64,000 nt of DNA, taken from Tribonema minus. Taxonomy: Eukaryota > Sar > Xanthophyceae > Tribonematales > Tribonemataceae. The notes under the pieces were generated by a model. The model was given only the letters and a program-made list of their open reading frames with translations. It had not been told where the DNA came from and did not search any database. The stretch is from contig JAFCMP010000112.1 in assembly GCA_017506865.1 (NCBI GenBank), positions 1,488,001-1,552,000 of the forward strand, read 5' to 3'. The position numbers were made by a program, and so were the translations under genes. Positions 52,170 through 60,514 of this stretch are shown here, in pieces (the first letter of the stretch is position 1; every line of letters begins with the position of its first letter).

Positions 52170-53273
52170 ATGAGTACTGAAATCCACGCGTATCTCGCTG
52201 CTTTTCTTGAGGATACCAAGGATACACGTGCCGTCCTGGATTGCATCAGCCAGAAGTGGCCGCGTTGCAGAGCTACTTATCTGTCGTGTGTCAAAGCTGC
52301 TTGGATGGCACAAAATATCTACTCGGACGACTGCGTGGCCAAAATGTCTGAAATAGATGCTCTGTTAAAAAAGAAGTTGGTAGGATCAAGAGGCAAAACA
52401 CGCGAGGCAGTCAAGACAGCCATAGACGACTACGACAAGTTCAAACAGTTATCGCTCAAAGAGAAGGTCGGGGTGCAGAAACTGTTGAGGCAAGAGCCAC
52501 TTACAGGACTCGAAGATGTCGATGATGGCATATTGAAACTGCCCATTTTACCGCAGTACGTTCGTGACCTTCACTTGACCAAACAAGAGTCCGATGAGGT
52601 CGCACGCAAATCCATGGAAGCGCTGGCCATCAAAAGCGTCAACTCTGTGTGTGTCGATGCCAGTGACCTGATCTCCAAGTGCGAAAAAACACTAAAAGAC
52701 GTGAAGAGCAACGCCTTCGACCTGGCGGCCGCCATTGCGCTGACGTGTGGCAGAAGAATGACGGAAATATTCTCCGTTGGCAAATTCGAAGCGGTTGAGG
52801 GCGAGGAACGCACTCTCGCATTTTCGGGCCAGGTCAAGAAACGATTCGGCAGTCATGACGCCACCAACTTCGTTCCAACGCTTGCGAAGGCATCCGTCTT
52901 CCTCGATGCGATCAACAGGTTACGGGTCGAGAAATCGTGTACCGGTCTATCCAACAGAGACGTCAACCTGAAATGGTCCAATTCGTGCCAGAGCGCAGCT
53001 AGAAGGCTGTTGGGTGATGACGGACACTTTCATGAGTTACGAGCCATGTACGCCGTTATTGCGTTCAACGCCACATTGCCACACTCTTACTCACTGAACG
53101 CATTCGTCTCACGCGTGCTGGGGCACGTAGGCCTAGGTAACTCGCTCACATACGCATGCATCAACGTCAGCAACCTGGCCCCTGCTCACAAGTTTCAATG
53201 GTCCTACCTGAATGCTTATGGGGCCGCGCCGAGCCCCAAACGCAAGCCGCTGCGCGAAGTCATACGCAAGTGA
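52170..53273 (+). CDS. Protelomerase (telomere resolvase)-like tyrosine recombinase
   Basis: The 367-residue protein has the tyrosine recombinase/telomere-resolvase set: Arg195-Arg196 in LTCGRRMTEI, Lys224/225 in SGQVKKR, His288-x2-Arg291 in HELRAMYA, His319 in VLGHVG, and candidate nucleophile Tyr328 in SLTYAC. The helical N-terminal half and the RAMYA context are closer to protelomerases than to integrases. Such enzymes close linear DNA ends into hairpins. The tail is basic. A plain tyrosine recombinase remains possible. Confidence 0.75.
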   Translation: MSTEIHAYLAAFLEDTKDTRAVLDCISQKWPRCRATYLSCVKAAWMAQNIYSDDCVAKMSEIDALLKKKLVGSRGKTREAVKTAIDDYDKFKQLSLKEKVGVQKLLRQEPLTGLEDVDDGILKLPILPQYVRDLHLTKQESDEVARKSMEALAIKSVNSVCVDASDLISKCEKTLKDVKSNAFDLAAAIALTCGRRMTEIFSVGKFEAVEGEERTLAFSGQVKKRFGSHDATNFVPTLAKASVFLDAINRLRVEKSCTGLSNRDVNLKWSNSCQSAARRLLGDDGHFHELRAMYAVIAFNATLPHSYSLNAFVSRVLGHVGLGNSLTYACINVSNLAPAHKFQWSYLNAYGAAPSPKRKPLREVIRK

Positions 53274-53278
53274 TGCTC

Positions 53279-53794
53279 TCAATTGAATATGCAAAACCAC
53301 GGCGTCTTGTCCACACGGCTCATGACGCTGGTGTCCAGGAGCTTGACACATTGCCTTATCACGGGCCGCAAAATTTGAAGGCACGGTGCCGGCACGAGCA
53401 TCTGAACGAGTACTGACACCACGCACTCGATCAAAGGAATGACAGAGCGCTTGCTGATCTCGACGTAACCGATTCGTTTTTTGTTCAAGCCGTTGATGAC
53501 AGAAGCCATCTCGTTCACAGTGGTCATGAGCGTCGGCATGTCACTCAGCGTGACTTCGCCGTCGGCAAAGACTCCTTGCATACACTTGCTGATGCACTCT
53601 TGTATACTGGCACGAATATCTGGTTGGCTGATGAAGTCGCTCGCGGCAGCAACGTCAGCTGCGCACATGATGACCTTGACTGTGTCGCTTGACTGATTCA
53701 GGCTGACGAGCGGCGCCTGTGACTCGGGCGTGATATTGTTGAACGCATCGCGCGTCATGTTATACACGGTAAACGTCAGTGTGTCCAGCGACAT
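53279..53794 (-). CDS. Hypothetical protein
   Basis: A 171-residue soluble protein, mainly helical (PDIRASIQECISKCMQGVF, VISKRSVIPLIECVVSVLVQML), with several Cys. One hydrophobic helix in the second half might associate with a membrane. No family is recognised. Convergent with the protelomerase-like gene, 5 bases apart. Confidence 0.55.
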   Translation of the reverse strand: MSLDTLTFTVYNMTRDAFNNITPESQAPLVSLNQSSDTVKVIMCAADVAAASDFISQPDIRASIQECISKCMQGVFADGEVTLSDMPTLMTTVNEMASVINGLNKKRIGYVEISKRSVIPLIECVVSVLVQMLVPAPCLQILRPVIRQCVKLLDTSVMSRVDKTPWFCIFN

Positions 53795-53854
53795 CTTTTG
53801 AACTATGACAACATTTTATGGAAGGCAAAAAAAATGCGCGCTTCATAATAACAA

Positions 53855-54142
53855 ATGGTGTTCGTTTACAAAAAGCTTGTGAAGCTGTCACAAACCCAGA
53901 AACGCATAGAACAGACGGTCACAAAGGAGCCCAAGAAATATTCAAGGAGGTGTGGCTTCTGCCACAAGAGAGTTGCCATATCGGCCATCATCACGTGCAG
54001 GTGCGGTCTCGAGTTGTGCCCTAAACACATTCATTCAGATACACACTACTGCAGCTATGATTACAAACAGCACCAGCAGCACAGGGCAGAGCAAGAAATA
54101 AAGTCCTTCGGCAGTCTGGTTCAAAAGGTGGTAAAGATATGA
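53855..54142 (+). CDS. AN1-type zinc-finger protein
   Basis: This 95-residue protein has a complete AN1 finger: Cys33-x2-Cys36-x11-Cys48-x-Cys50-x4-Cys55-x2-His58-x5-His64-x-Cys66. The flanks are short and basic. AN1 fingers occur in ZFAND proteins, which link ubiquitin, the proteasome and stress responses. It lacks the A20 finger of the ZFAND5/6 type. It may interfere with host protein turnover. Confidence 0.78.
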   Translation: MVFVYKKLVKLSQTQKRIEQTVTKEPKKYSRRCGFCHKRVAISAIITCRCGLELCPKHIHSDTHYCSYDYKQHQQHRAEQEIKSFGSLVQKVVKI

Positions 54143-54312
54143 AACTGTTGTCATTATAGATCCAGTCTTTCGTCCGCATATGAGCGACGTGGTGGTGTCT
54201 CCGTGCTATAAACGGGATTGAATGCTGCAAGACTGGAAGACCGGGAGACCATTGAAGAAACCAAGACCATCTGTGCTACACTGTGTATAGAGGTCGCGCG
54301 ATCGTGCTACAC

Positions 54313-55092
54313 TTAATTCGACTCGATAGACCATACTTTACGGGCAGGCTCAGGGCTGGTACGGAACGGAAGTCCGCGGAAGAAGTTGGGGGTGGCGCCA
54401 GGGGGGGCGTGCATGGCGGCGATGCTCTCATTGGTCTTACAGTAGACCTCAACCACAACCCTGCGATAGAGCGCACACTTCTTGGGGGTCCATATGTGCT
54501 TCTGAGCGACCAGCTCGAAACTGGCGGCCACCTCGGCCAGCAACTCGCGCATCTCTGTGGCTTGCTTGCTCCACAACATGTGAAGGGCATCGGTGGGGGT
54601 GTTCATCAAGGGTTTGTACCTCAGAGTGTCACTGCACATGGCGACAATATCGCCTCTACAGGCAGCGACGAAGAAGTCGTCAAATGCGTAGTACAGCGCT
54701 CCAGCCGTCTGCTTGTGGCCTAGGAACACCGCCGTAAAGTGACAGAACGACTCACCCTCTGACAGGGGCGTCAGTTTCACCCGCTGGAGAAAAGCACACA
54801 GGTGGTCGAACATGGTGGCCTGCATCTTGGCGAAGGAGCTGTACACGTTGTCCAGGATGGGGTCGTGCAGGGTGAGGAGTCTGGAGCAGCGTCTGCCCTG
54901 CTGCAGAGCCTCCATTGACTCAGCCGGCGCTGGGATGTGTGCGAACGGTGAGGGGCCCATAGGAAAGGCTGCTGCTGCCGTGGGCGGCGTGCTGGAGCAG
55001 GCTGGAGATGCCGGTGTAGGAGGGGATGTGCATACGGACGAGCTTCGCTCCGCCTTGCAGGTCAGGGCCTGTATGCCCAGCGTGCTGATCAT
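54313..55092 (-). CDS. Hypothetical protein
   Basis: This 259-residue protein has a low-complexity Pro/Ser/Thr/Ala-rich N-terminus (about 1-60) and a helical C-terminal part with aromatic and Cys residues (about 75-235). No motif is recognised. It is an independent minus-strand gene between the AN1 and extended-PHD genes. The region 54143-54312 contains no gene I can support. Confidence 0.55.
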   Translation of the reverse strand: MISTLGIQALTCKAERSSSVCTSPPTPASPACSSTPPTAAAAFPMGPSPFAHIPAPAESMEALQQGRRCSRLLTLHDPILDNVYSSFAKMQATMFDHLCAFLQRVKLTPLSEGESFCHFTAVFLGHKQTAGALYYAFDDFFVAACRGDIVAMCSDTLRYKPLMNTPTDALHMLWSKQATEMRELLAEVAASFELVAQKHIWTPKKCALYRRVVVEVYCKTNESIAAMHAPPGATPNFFRGLPFRTSPEPARKVWSIESN

Positions 55093-55452
55093 TGCTTGGT
55101 GTTGAGTTGTTGTGAAATGTCTGGAGGGTGGAAATATGACTGTCGGTGCGTATGAGGGGCTCTGGGGGTAGCAACGTCAGCATGGGCAGACTTTTTTTTG
55201 CGGAAAGGTTAAGTGCGGACTGCTGTTGATGCTGACGTCGACCATCAAAGCGCCGACTAGTTTTGTGATAGCCTTGCCAGTGAGACCTGGGACGTCCAGC
55301 GTGCAGCTATGCACGCGCAACTAGTCGTTTCACCACGCCAGTGCAACCTTGAAGTCCGTTGACGGATTTTAACAATCGGCATTTAAAGTTTAAAAATGTT
55401 TTAAAATAACGCGTGTTTCTTGTGGTTGTTACAACACTCAACGCACACGGAC
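55093..55452. other. Intergenic region with an inverted repeat
   Basis: No gene is seen. CGACTAGTT (55254-55262) and AACTAGTCG (55319-55327) form a 9-bp inverted repeat 56 bases apart, with GTGCAGCTATGCAC between. The AT-rich end near 55380-55410 is the likely promoter of the next gene. Confidence 0.5.
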
Positions 55453-56664
55453 ATGGAGTGTTTTTACTGTGAGCAAGACACCACATATGATGAGAGGTGG
55501 CACGGCAACGGCACGCCGCTAGGGCTTCCCATCATGGTCACCATCGACTCCGACAAGTCTGCCCGCGCTCATGGCGTCTGCGCCATGTTCTTCGGCCTTT
55601 TCACCAAACGCCAGACTCTGTGCTGCCTCTGCAACAAGACCACCAACGCTGCAGTCAAGTGCAGCCGCCCCAACTGCTCTGAGTACGTTCACCCCTGGTG
55701 TGCATCCACGCTCCTCCAGGGCCGCGTCAACCTGTCCATCACCTGCAACACCGTCTTCCGCGAGATCTACTGCGAGCTTCACGGCAATGGCAGGTTCAAC
55801 TGCACACCGGAGGACACTGTGAAAGCAGTGTGCGACGCTGCGAGAAACGTCGAGGGCCTCTACGCTGCCGATGCTCTGGAGAAGAACCTCTACGAGAGCG
55901 TCGTAAGTTACCTCTCTCCTCGATCCAGCAAACAGTTCCTGAGCGCCCGCGACTGTTTTGCCACCATAGAGGATACCATCGCCACCACTTTCGGGTTTGC
56001 CTATGACACCAGCAGCTACGTCCACACAATTCTGAAGGATTACATCAAGGCTGCGGACAACGCCACCAGAGGATTCGATGACAGCCCGGGCACACTCGCC
56101 CACAGCAGCGTGCCTGTAAGTCTGATATCTGCGCCCGTAGAGCCAGATGACTACGTGCTCTCTCCCCTGCCCAGGGACGACAGCCCGTTCTTCATTGACA
56201 CCATCAAGCAACCAGTGGTGCTCAATCAGCTTGTTGAGGACGGTGCGCCTGAAGAGTTTCCTTCTCCGTTCACGCCCCTCGCGCCTGACGCGTTTTCTTC
56301 GCCCGTAGCGCCCGACGCTTTCGCCCTGTCGCCCCTATCGCCCGCCGCCCCCCTAGCACCCCTAGCACCCGCTCCGCCATACGTCTTCGTCAAGCCAGAG
56401 ATGGAGGAGTGCTTCCCTAAGTACGTTTGCTTTCGGCGCGGGTGCGACGGAGAAGGTTTCTGGAACGGTAGCTTCGTGTTTGACAATGTTGACTTCGAAC
56501 AATATGTGTGTGCCGTGCACTGCAGGACCAGCCTCAATCCCTCGGCCCACGGCATCACGGCCACCACAGTTGCCGATCTCGATGTGCTCATCAGGTCTGG
56601 CACGCTGGAGCCTGAAGTGGCTGAAGCCATGAAGTCGCTTCTCGATGTCCTTGCGTTCGCTTAG
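55453..56664 (+). CDS. Extended-PHD-type zinc-finger protein
   Basis: This 403-residue protein begins with a zinc-finger region of the extended PHD type: C-x2-C near the N-terminus, HGVCAMFF, then CCLCNKTTNAAVKCSRPNCSEYVHPWCAS and a final FREIYCELHG. The order (knuckle, PHD, His at the end) matches JADE/BRPF/AF10-like readers. The middle is helical. A Pro-rich linker (PLAPLAPAPP) and a second CxxC-containing part near 310-345 (CFRRGCDG...CAVHC) follow. It may bind chromatin or nucleosomes. Confidence 0.65.
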   Translation: MECFYCEQDTTYDERWHGNGTPLGLPIMVTIDSDKSARAHGVCAMFFGLFTKRQTLCCLCNKTTNAAVKCSRPNCSEYVHPWCASTLLQGRVNLSITCNTVFREIYCELHGNGRFNCTPEDTVKAVCDAARNVEGLYAADALEKNLYESVVSYLSPRSSKQFLSARDCFATIEDTIATTFGFAYDTSSYVHTILKDYIKAADNATRGFDDSPGTLAHSSVPVSLISAPVEPDDYVLSPLPRDDSPFFIDTIKQPVVLNQLVEDGAPEEFPSPFTPLAPDAFSSPVAPDAFALSPLSPAAPLAPLAPAPPYVFVKPEMEECFPKYVCFRRGCDGEGFWNGSFVFDNVDFEQYVCAVHCRTSLNPSAHGITATTVADLDVLIRSGTLEPEVAEAMKSLLDVLAFA

Positions 56665-56996
56665 CTTTGTGTAATGGCCCCCTTGACGCCCTCGTAGTTA
56701 CGCGGCCCCGTGTACGGCGTTACTGAATCGCCACGTGTCAATAAAATCGTTGGAAACGATGTAACATTTCTTTTCTCCTGCATCTCTGTTGCTTCTACAG
56801 TGCCATCCACATACACTTTGACAGTGTATCCGTCTTGATCCTTAACAAGTTTATTAATTTCATCCTTTATCTTTCTGCAGTGCGGGCACCAATCCGCGAC
56901 AAACACCTCAACGCGAGGCGCCGAATCATCATTGATGTACCTGGACAGACAAGCACCTGCAATGCACACACCTGCAACACCTGCAACAAAAGCCAT
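56661..56996 (-). CDS. Membrane-anchored thioredoxin-like protein
   Basis: This 111-residue protein has an N-terminal hydrophobic anchor (about 2-18) and a thioredoxin fold: VEVFVADWCPHCRKI with the CPHC active site (Cys37, Cys40), a central acidic/Lys helix and SFPTILLTRG with the cis-Pro. It should face the lumen or intermembrane side and handle disulfides. The start is chosen at ATG 56996 to place the anchor first. Nested stop overlap with the PHD gene (TTAG). Confidence 0.75.
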   Translation of the reverse strand: MAFVAGVAGVCIAGACLSRYINDDSAPRVEVFVADWCPHCRKIKDEINKLVKDQDGYTVKVYVDGTVEATEMQEKRNVTSFPTILLTRGDSVTPYTGPRNYEGVKGAITQS

Positions 56997-57045
56997 TTTC
57001 TTTGTACGTAAACAAACATTTTTAATATTGTCTTGTAGTAAACGC

Positions 57046-57693
57046 ATGTTGGATATATCTGCATTGATTGAGGCCTGCACGCCTGTCTACCATTTCGATT
57101 ACAAAGAGACAGAATCGCCAGTCAACCTCACCAGGTTCATCCAGACGAAAGCGGCGGTCGCGGATGACACTGTGAGCGCAGTTTTCAGGCCCGCAGCAGA
57201 CGGCAAAGGAGGGTTCATTCACTACTTTCTGTTTTTCATGAAAGATGCAGGCACGAGCGTGTTGGGTTTTAACATGGGCTCGCATGAGTATGATATTGAG
57301 CAGACTATCGTTCAAGTTTCCTCGAAAGGAAAAATTGTAGCCATCGAATTCATGCCGCATAACACCAAAGAACACTTCTGGATCAGGGACACAAAAGACC
57401 TGGCCACAATCGTGAGGGACGGCCACGCGCAGGTGTACGTGTCTCGTGGAAAGCACGGCTGTTATCCGGTGGCGGGCACCGTCACCAGGTACCTGGGCGC
57501 CGTGAGCGATGTGTGCGACAAGCCCGTGAAAAAATCATATGCGGCGGTAGTCCTAGCGGACGCTGTGGCGAATGTCAAGTACATTGGCACGGGGTTCGAA
57601 GGCATCAAATCGAGGCTTGTCGTCAACACATCTGTGCCGACCATCCGCCTGTCTGAAGTGAGATTTTACAACGTACTACCGCTCTTCAGGTAG
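57046..57693 (+). CDS. Hypothetical protein, Vps62-like motif
   Basis: This 215-residue, beta-rich protein has YVSRGKHGCYPVAGTVTRYLG near residues 130-150, similar to the AxGSHxxY motif of the Vps62 (DUF946) family. The match is short, so it is tentative. ATG 57046 gives a start clear of the divergent thioredoxin gene. It overlaps the minus-strand gene at 57666 by 28 bp at the 3' ends. Confidence 0.5.
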   Translation: MLDISALIEACTPVYHFDYKETESPVNLTRFIQTKAAVADDTVSAVFRPAADGKGGFIHYFLFFMKDAGTSVLGFNMGSHEYDIEQTIVQVSSKGKIVAIEFMPHNTKEHFWIRDTKDLATIVRDGHAQVYVSRGKHGCYPVAGTVTRYLGAVSDVCDKPVKKSYAAVVLADAVANVKYIGTGFEGIKSRLVVNTSVPTIRLSEVRFYNVLPLFR

Positions 57694-57956
57694 AGATGAA
57701 ATCTGCGACGCTTCGCAATCTTGTCTGGCGGGTCGGCCTTGTCGAATATGATCCGCAGAGGCTTGCAGAACTTGATCAGGCGATTCGTAGCCTTGGTGGG
57801 TGTGACTGGATTGCGCTGCATCTTCTTGGGTTGCTTTGTGGTTGACTTGTGTGGCCGTGGCGTCGGTGGTCGTACATTTCTCATATTTCCAAAAGAAATC
57901 CTACGAGTATACCAGATAACACAGATAAGAAAAACAGCAACGACTTGCCGGACCAT
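57666..57956 (-). CDS. Small membrane/basic protein
   Basis: This 96-residue protein has a hydrophobic N-terminus (VRQVVAVFLICVIWY) followed by a long, very basic tail (PPTPRPHKSTTKQPKK..., KIAKRRRF). It may tether the virion core to the membrane. It overlaps the 3' end of the next upstream minus-strand gene. Confidence 0.5.
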   Translation of the reverse strand: MVRQVVAVFLICVIWYTRRISFGNMRNVRPPTPRPHKSTTKQPKKMQRNPVTPTKATNRLIKFCKPLRIIFDKADPPDKIAKRRRFHLYLKSGSTL

Positions 57957-58057
57957 TGATCCATTCGAGCATTTTTTGTACGTGCGACGGCCAGCATGAA
58001 TGATGCGGCAATCATCACGACGTTTTCAAGGGTTTCGTTGTACTTCATGTTTATCAT
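57881..58057 (-). CDS. Small two-pass membrane protein
   Basis: This 58-residue protein has two hydrophobic stretches (VVMIAASFMLAVA and LLFFLSVLSGILVGFLL) joined by a short charged loop, and ends on LEI. It is typical of small virion membrane proteins. It overlaps the next gene's start by about 75 bp, which is a caveat. Confidence 0.4.
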   Translation of the reverse strand: MINMKYNETLENVVMIAASFMLAVARTKNARMDQWSGKSLLFFLSVLSGILVGFLLEI

Positions 58058-58061
58058 ATAC

Positions 58062-58841
58062 TCAAGATTTTTTAAAAGCTTCAAGGGCTTCCATCAGAGA
58101 CTTCTGCACGTCCTTGACCCCCAGGCTGCATCGGATGTCCAGCAACTCGGACGCCTTCTCGCACGCTAACTTCGTCAGTCTCTGCGGACACCCCGGCTGA
58201 AATGAAGCATCGGTATCTGCCTGGTAGAATACTGTCAAGGGCCCATCTGGCAATTCTGAAATCATGTGTGCCAAGTCTGCGGCCAGACCCTCTTTTGTTG
58301 GGGTCAGCTCGTCCACCTTTGCCTGCAAGCCGACGGATGCCCACCTTTCGATATCTTTGGTAATGATCTCAATCTCTCTCTCCAGAAAATCAATGGAATC
58401 CATGGGCTCATAGTCGCGCACGATGTCGCGCACCACCACGACCTCGCCATCAGCTATGTTTCTGAGGGCGATGATTGCGACCGAGTCCTTGTGCGGAGAT
58501 ACATGCAGGATGCAATTGTAATCATTGCTATCAAATTTGAGCAACCTAGTCACCTGGCATCTGAAGTTTGGAATGTGCACCAGGTGCGACGCTTGAGCCC
58601 TTGACTCAACTGATTCGCCCGGAGCCATGCACCACTTGCTGGCCGCTGGCTCCAGCATGGTACACGCGAGATCGCGCACTTCCTGGCTGTACACGTCGAG
58701 GCCGGCGGGCTCGTGCACGACAGAGCGCTCAAACAATAACATCGTATCCTTCGCCACATTCATTCGCAGCTTGCCGCCGTCGCTGCAGAAACGCAGCGCG
58801 ACGTGCCTCAGCGAATTTCCGCACCTGAACATGTCATCCAT
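58062..58841 (-). CDS. Hypothetical protein, SET-domain-like end
   Basis: This is a 259-residue protein. A segment (CILHVSPHKDSVAIIALRNIADGEVVVVRDIVRDY, about 135-170) is reminiscent of the closing part of SET methyltransferase domains, where a His/Asn segment is followed by IxxGEEL and a Tyr. The usual NHS motif is missing, so it may be inactive or unrelated. The C-terminal helix is charged (EALEAFKKS). ATG 58841 is used. Confidence 0.45.
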   Translation of the reverse strand: MDDMFRCGNSLRHVALRFCSDGGKLRMNVAKDTMLLFERSVVHEPAGLDVYSQEVRDLACTMLEPAASKWCMAPGESVESRAQASHLVHIPNFRCQVTRLLKFDSNDYNCILHVSPHKDSVAIIALRNIADGEVVVVRDIVRDYEPMDSIDFLEREIEIITKDIERWASVGLQAKVDELTPTKEGLAADLAHMISELPDGPLTVFYQADTDASFQPGCPQRLTKLACEKASELLDIRCSLGVKDVQKSLMEALEAFKKS

Positions 58842-58916
58842 CGCTTTATTGGAAAGCAACAAAATAAAACCAGTGTGATACACGCACCCGATTTTTTTTC
58901 GTTGCTGATACTCAAA

Positions 58917-59816
58917 ATGAGTTCTGACTTAAGGTACAAGTCCATTGCGCTCATCAGAGAGTCCTGGAACAGCCTGCACAAGCTACTGGGCGATGCTGGT
59001 GTATCCAAGGAAGACTTCGAGAGCGCATGTCGCGATACAGTCACAAGAGCGTGTGATTCCCTGGAGTCAAGCGATGCAAGCGCTTTCGTGATTCTGCACG
59101 ACATAGGCAAAGTCTTTGTTGTGATCGAGCTGTGCAAAGAGAATCAAGAGCTGACGAGGCTCTTGGCAGACAAGTACGCCGCCTCGGCGCTCGTCAAGAA
59201 CAAACGAAGCAGTTCGCATCTATTGACTCACGCAATCAAGGTGCTCGATTGCGTCACCGCAGATACACAGACGCTGGACGCGCTCATGGCGGGTGTCATG
59301 CGCCTCCAACTCGCATCACTGCCGCAATGGAAGCCAGAAACTCCTCTTCTTCAACTGCTTGCAGACGCGGAAGCCATAGAGTCGAGAGCTTCAGAAGGCG
59401 GCGTTAATGCCGATATTCTTCACTCACTTCAATCTGAGTCCATCCAAACCCTAATTCAAGATATTCAAAGGCTCGCCGGCGACGTAGCCAAGTGCTTTGA
59501 TATTCCCACGGATGCAGCGTACTCCAAGATCTTCGATACAAATCTCAATAAAGTCTGGTCAGATCTAGTCGGAGCGCGCGTTTACGGATCTGCTTCCGAA
59601 AACACCAAGTGGGACACGTGTCTCGGCATCATCATATGCGACGATGACTCAGCTAAAGACATCGTTGCCCTTTTCGTGTTTTTCTCATACTACAAAGAAA
59701 TTCTTGTCAGCAGAAAAGGTCGCGGAGTGCGCATCAAGGGCTGCGACAGAGTGCGGAAATGGGCGATTGCGAAAAAAAATGCCGGGGATAAAGTGCCGGA
59801 CATTTTATTAAATTAA
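58917..59816 (+). CDS. Hypothetical helical protein
   Basis: A 299-residue, mainly helical soluble protein with a basic C-terminal part (SRKGRGVRIKGCDRVRKW). No motif is recognised. ATG 58917 follows AT-rich leader sequence with an 8-T run. Its 3' end is followed by the palindrome at 59821. Confidence 0.55.
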   Translation: MSSDLRYKSIALIRESWNSLHKLLGDAGVSKEDFESACRDTVTRACDSLESSDASAFVILHDIGKVFVVIELCKENQELTRLLADKYAASALVKNKRSSSHLLTHAIKVLDCVTADTQTLDALMAGVMRLQLASLPQWKPETPLLQLLADAEAIESRASEGGVNADILHSLQSESIQTLIQDIQRLAGDVAKCFDIPTDAAYSKIFDTNLNKVWSDLVGARVYGSASENTKWDTCLGIIICDDDSAKDIVALFVFFSYYKEILVSRKGRGVRIKGCDRVRKWAIAKKNAGDKVPDILLN

Positions 59817-59820
59817 AATT

Positions 59821-59834
59821 AAATAAATTTATTT
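59821..59834. promoter_or_regulatory. Perfect 14-bp AT palindrome
   Basis: AAATAAATTTATTT sits directly after a stop codon and about 45 bases upstream of ATG 59878. It could be a transcript-end signal, a promoter element or both. Confidence 0.4.
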
Positions 59835-59877
59835 GACCCATCACAATTACTACCACACTCACAACCACAGCAGCAGT

Positions 59878-60486
59878 ATGAGCGACTCGGAGGCTGACAT
59901 GATAGATGATGAAAATGCGGATGGCGACGAGTTCTTGACCAGAGTAAAGGCTTGTGCGTCTTCGCTCATCAACAGGCGACAAATGTGGTTGACTGCGATG
60001 GACGCTCAAGGATCTGATCTACACAAGGATAATGATCATCTTCTCGCATTCAGCGCATACGGGTTTTCGCGGTATATGACTCCATCTCACAAACAGCAAT
60101 TCTGCGACATCATCGGCGCCGGTGTAAACAAGAACCCGATCACGCTCGATCAATTTGAAACAGGCTCAGCGCAATTCAACCGGCTGGTCGCGACGCTTGT
60201 GCAGCTCGGCTACGCACAGGTCGCATGTTCTTCATCGCCGGACAACCAGCACATCTTGGACCAAGTGAATCACCTCGTCCAACTGTTACAAGGGCGGCAA
60301 ACGCAGTCGACAGATGATCTGCTGGATTTGACTGCTTGGAAACTGCTTGCTGGCTCGTACGCGGCGGCAGACGTGCCTAGATGTCTTGATAAAGTGAACT
60401 TCCAGAGCGAAGCGGATGTGCAGATGCTCGAGCTCGCAATGTTTGCAATTGACAGGCAAAAGCTTATAAAGCGCCTCCAGGGCTAA
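59878..60486 (+). CDS. Hypothetical protein
   Basis: A 202-residue protein with an acidic start (MSDSEADMIDDENADGDEF) and a helical body, ending in a Lys/Arg-containing helix (DRQKLIKRLQG). No motif is recognised. Long 5' leader (about 45 bases after the palindrome) resembles that of PCNA and the D5-like gene, hinting at the same timing class. Confidence 0.55.
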   Translation: MSDSEADMIDDENADGDEFLTRVKACASSLINRRQMWLTAMDAQGSDLHKDNDHLLAFSAYGFSRYMTPSHKQQFCDIIGAGVNKNPITLDQFETGSAQFNRLVATLVQLGYAQVACSSSPDNQHILDQVNHLVQLLQGRQTQSTDDLLDLTAWKLLAGSYAAADVPRCLDKVNFQSEADVQMLELAMFAIDRQKLIKRLQG

Positions 60487-60514
60487 ATATTTTGTTGTAC
60501 TTAATGAAAAAGAC

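Noticed and set aside
54283-54723. Plus-strand frame opposite the gene at 54313-55092
   Set aside because: The minus-strand gene is longer, with better composition and start placement.
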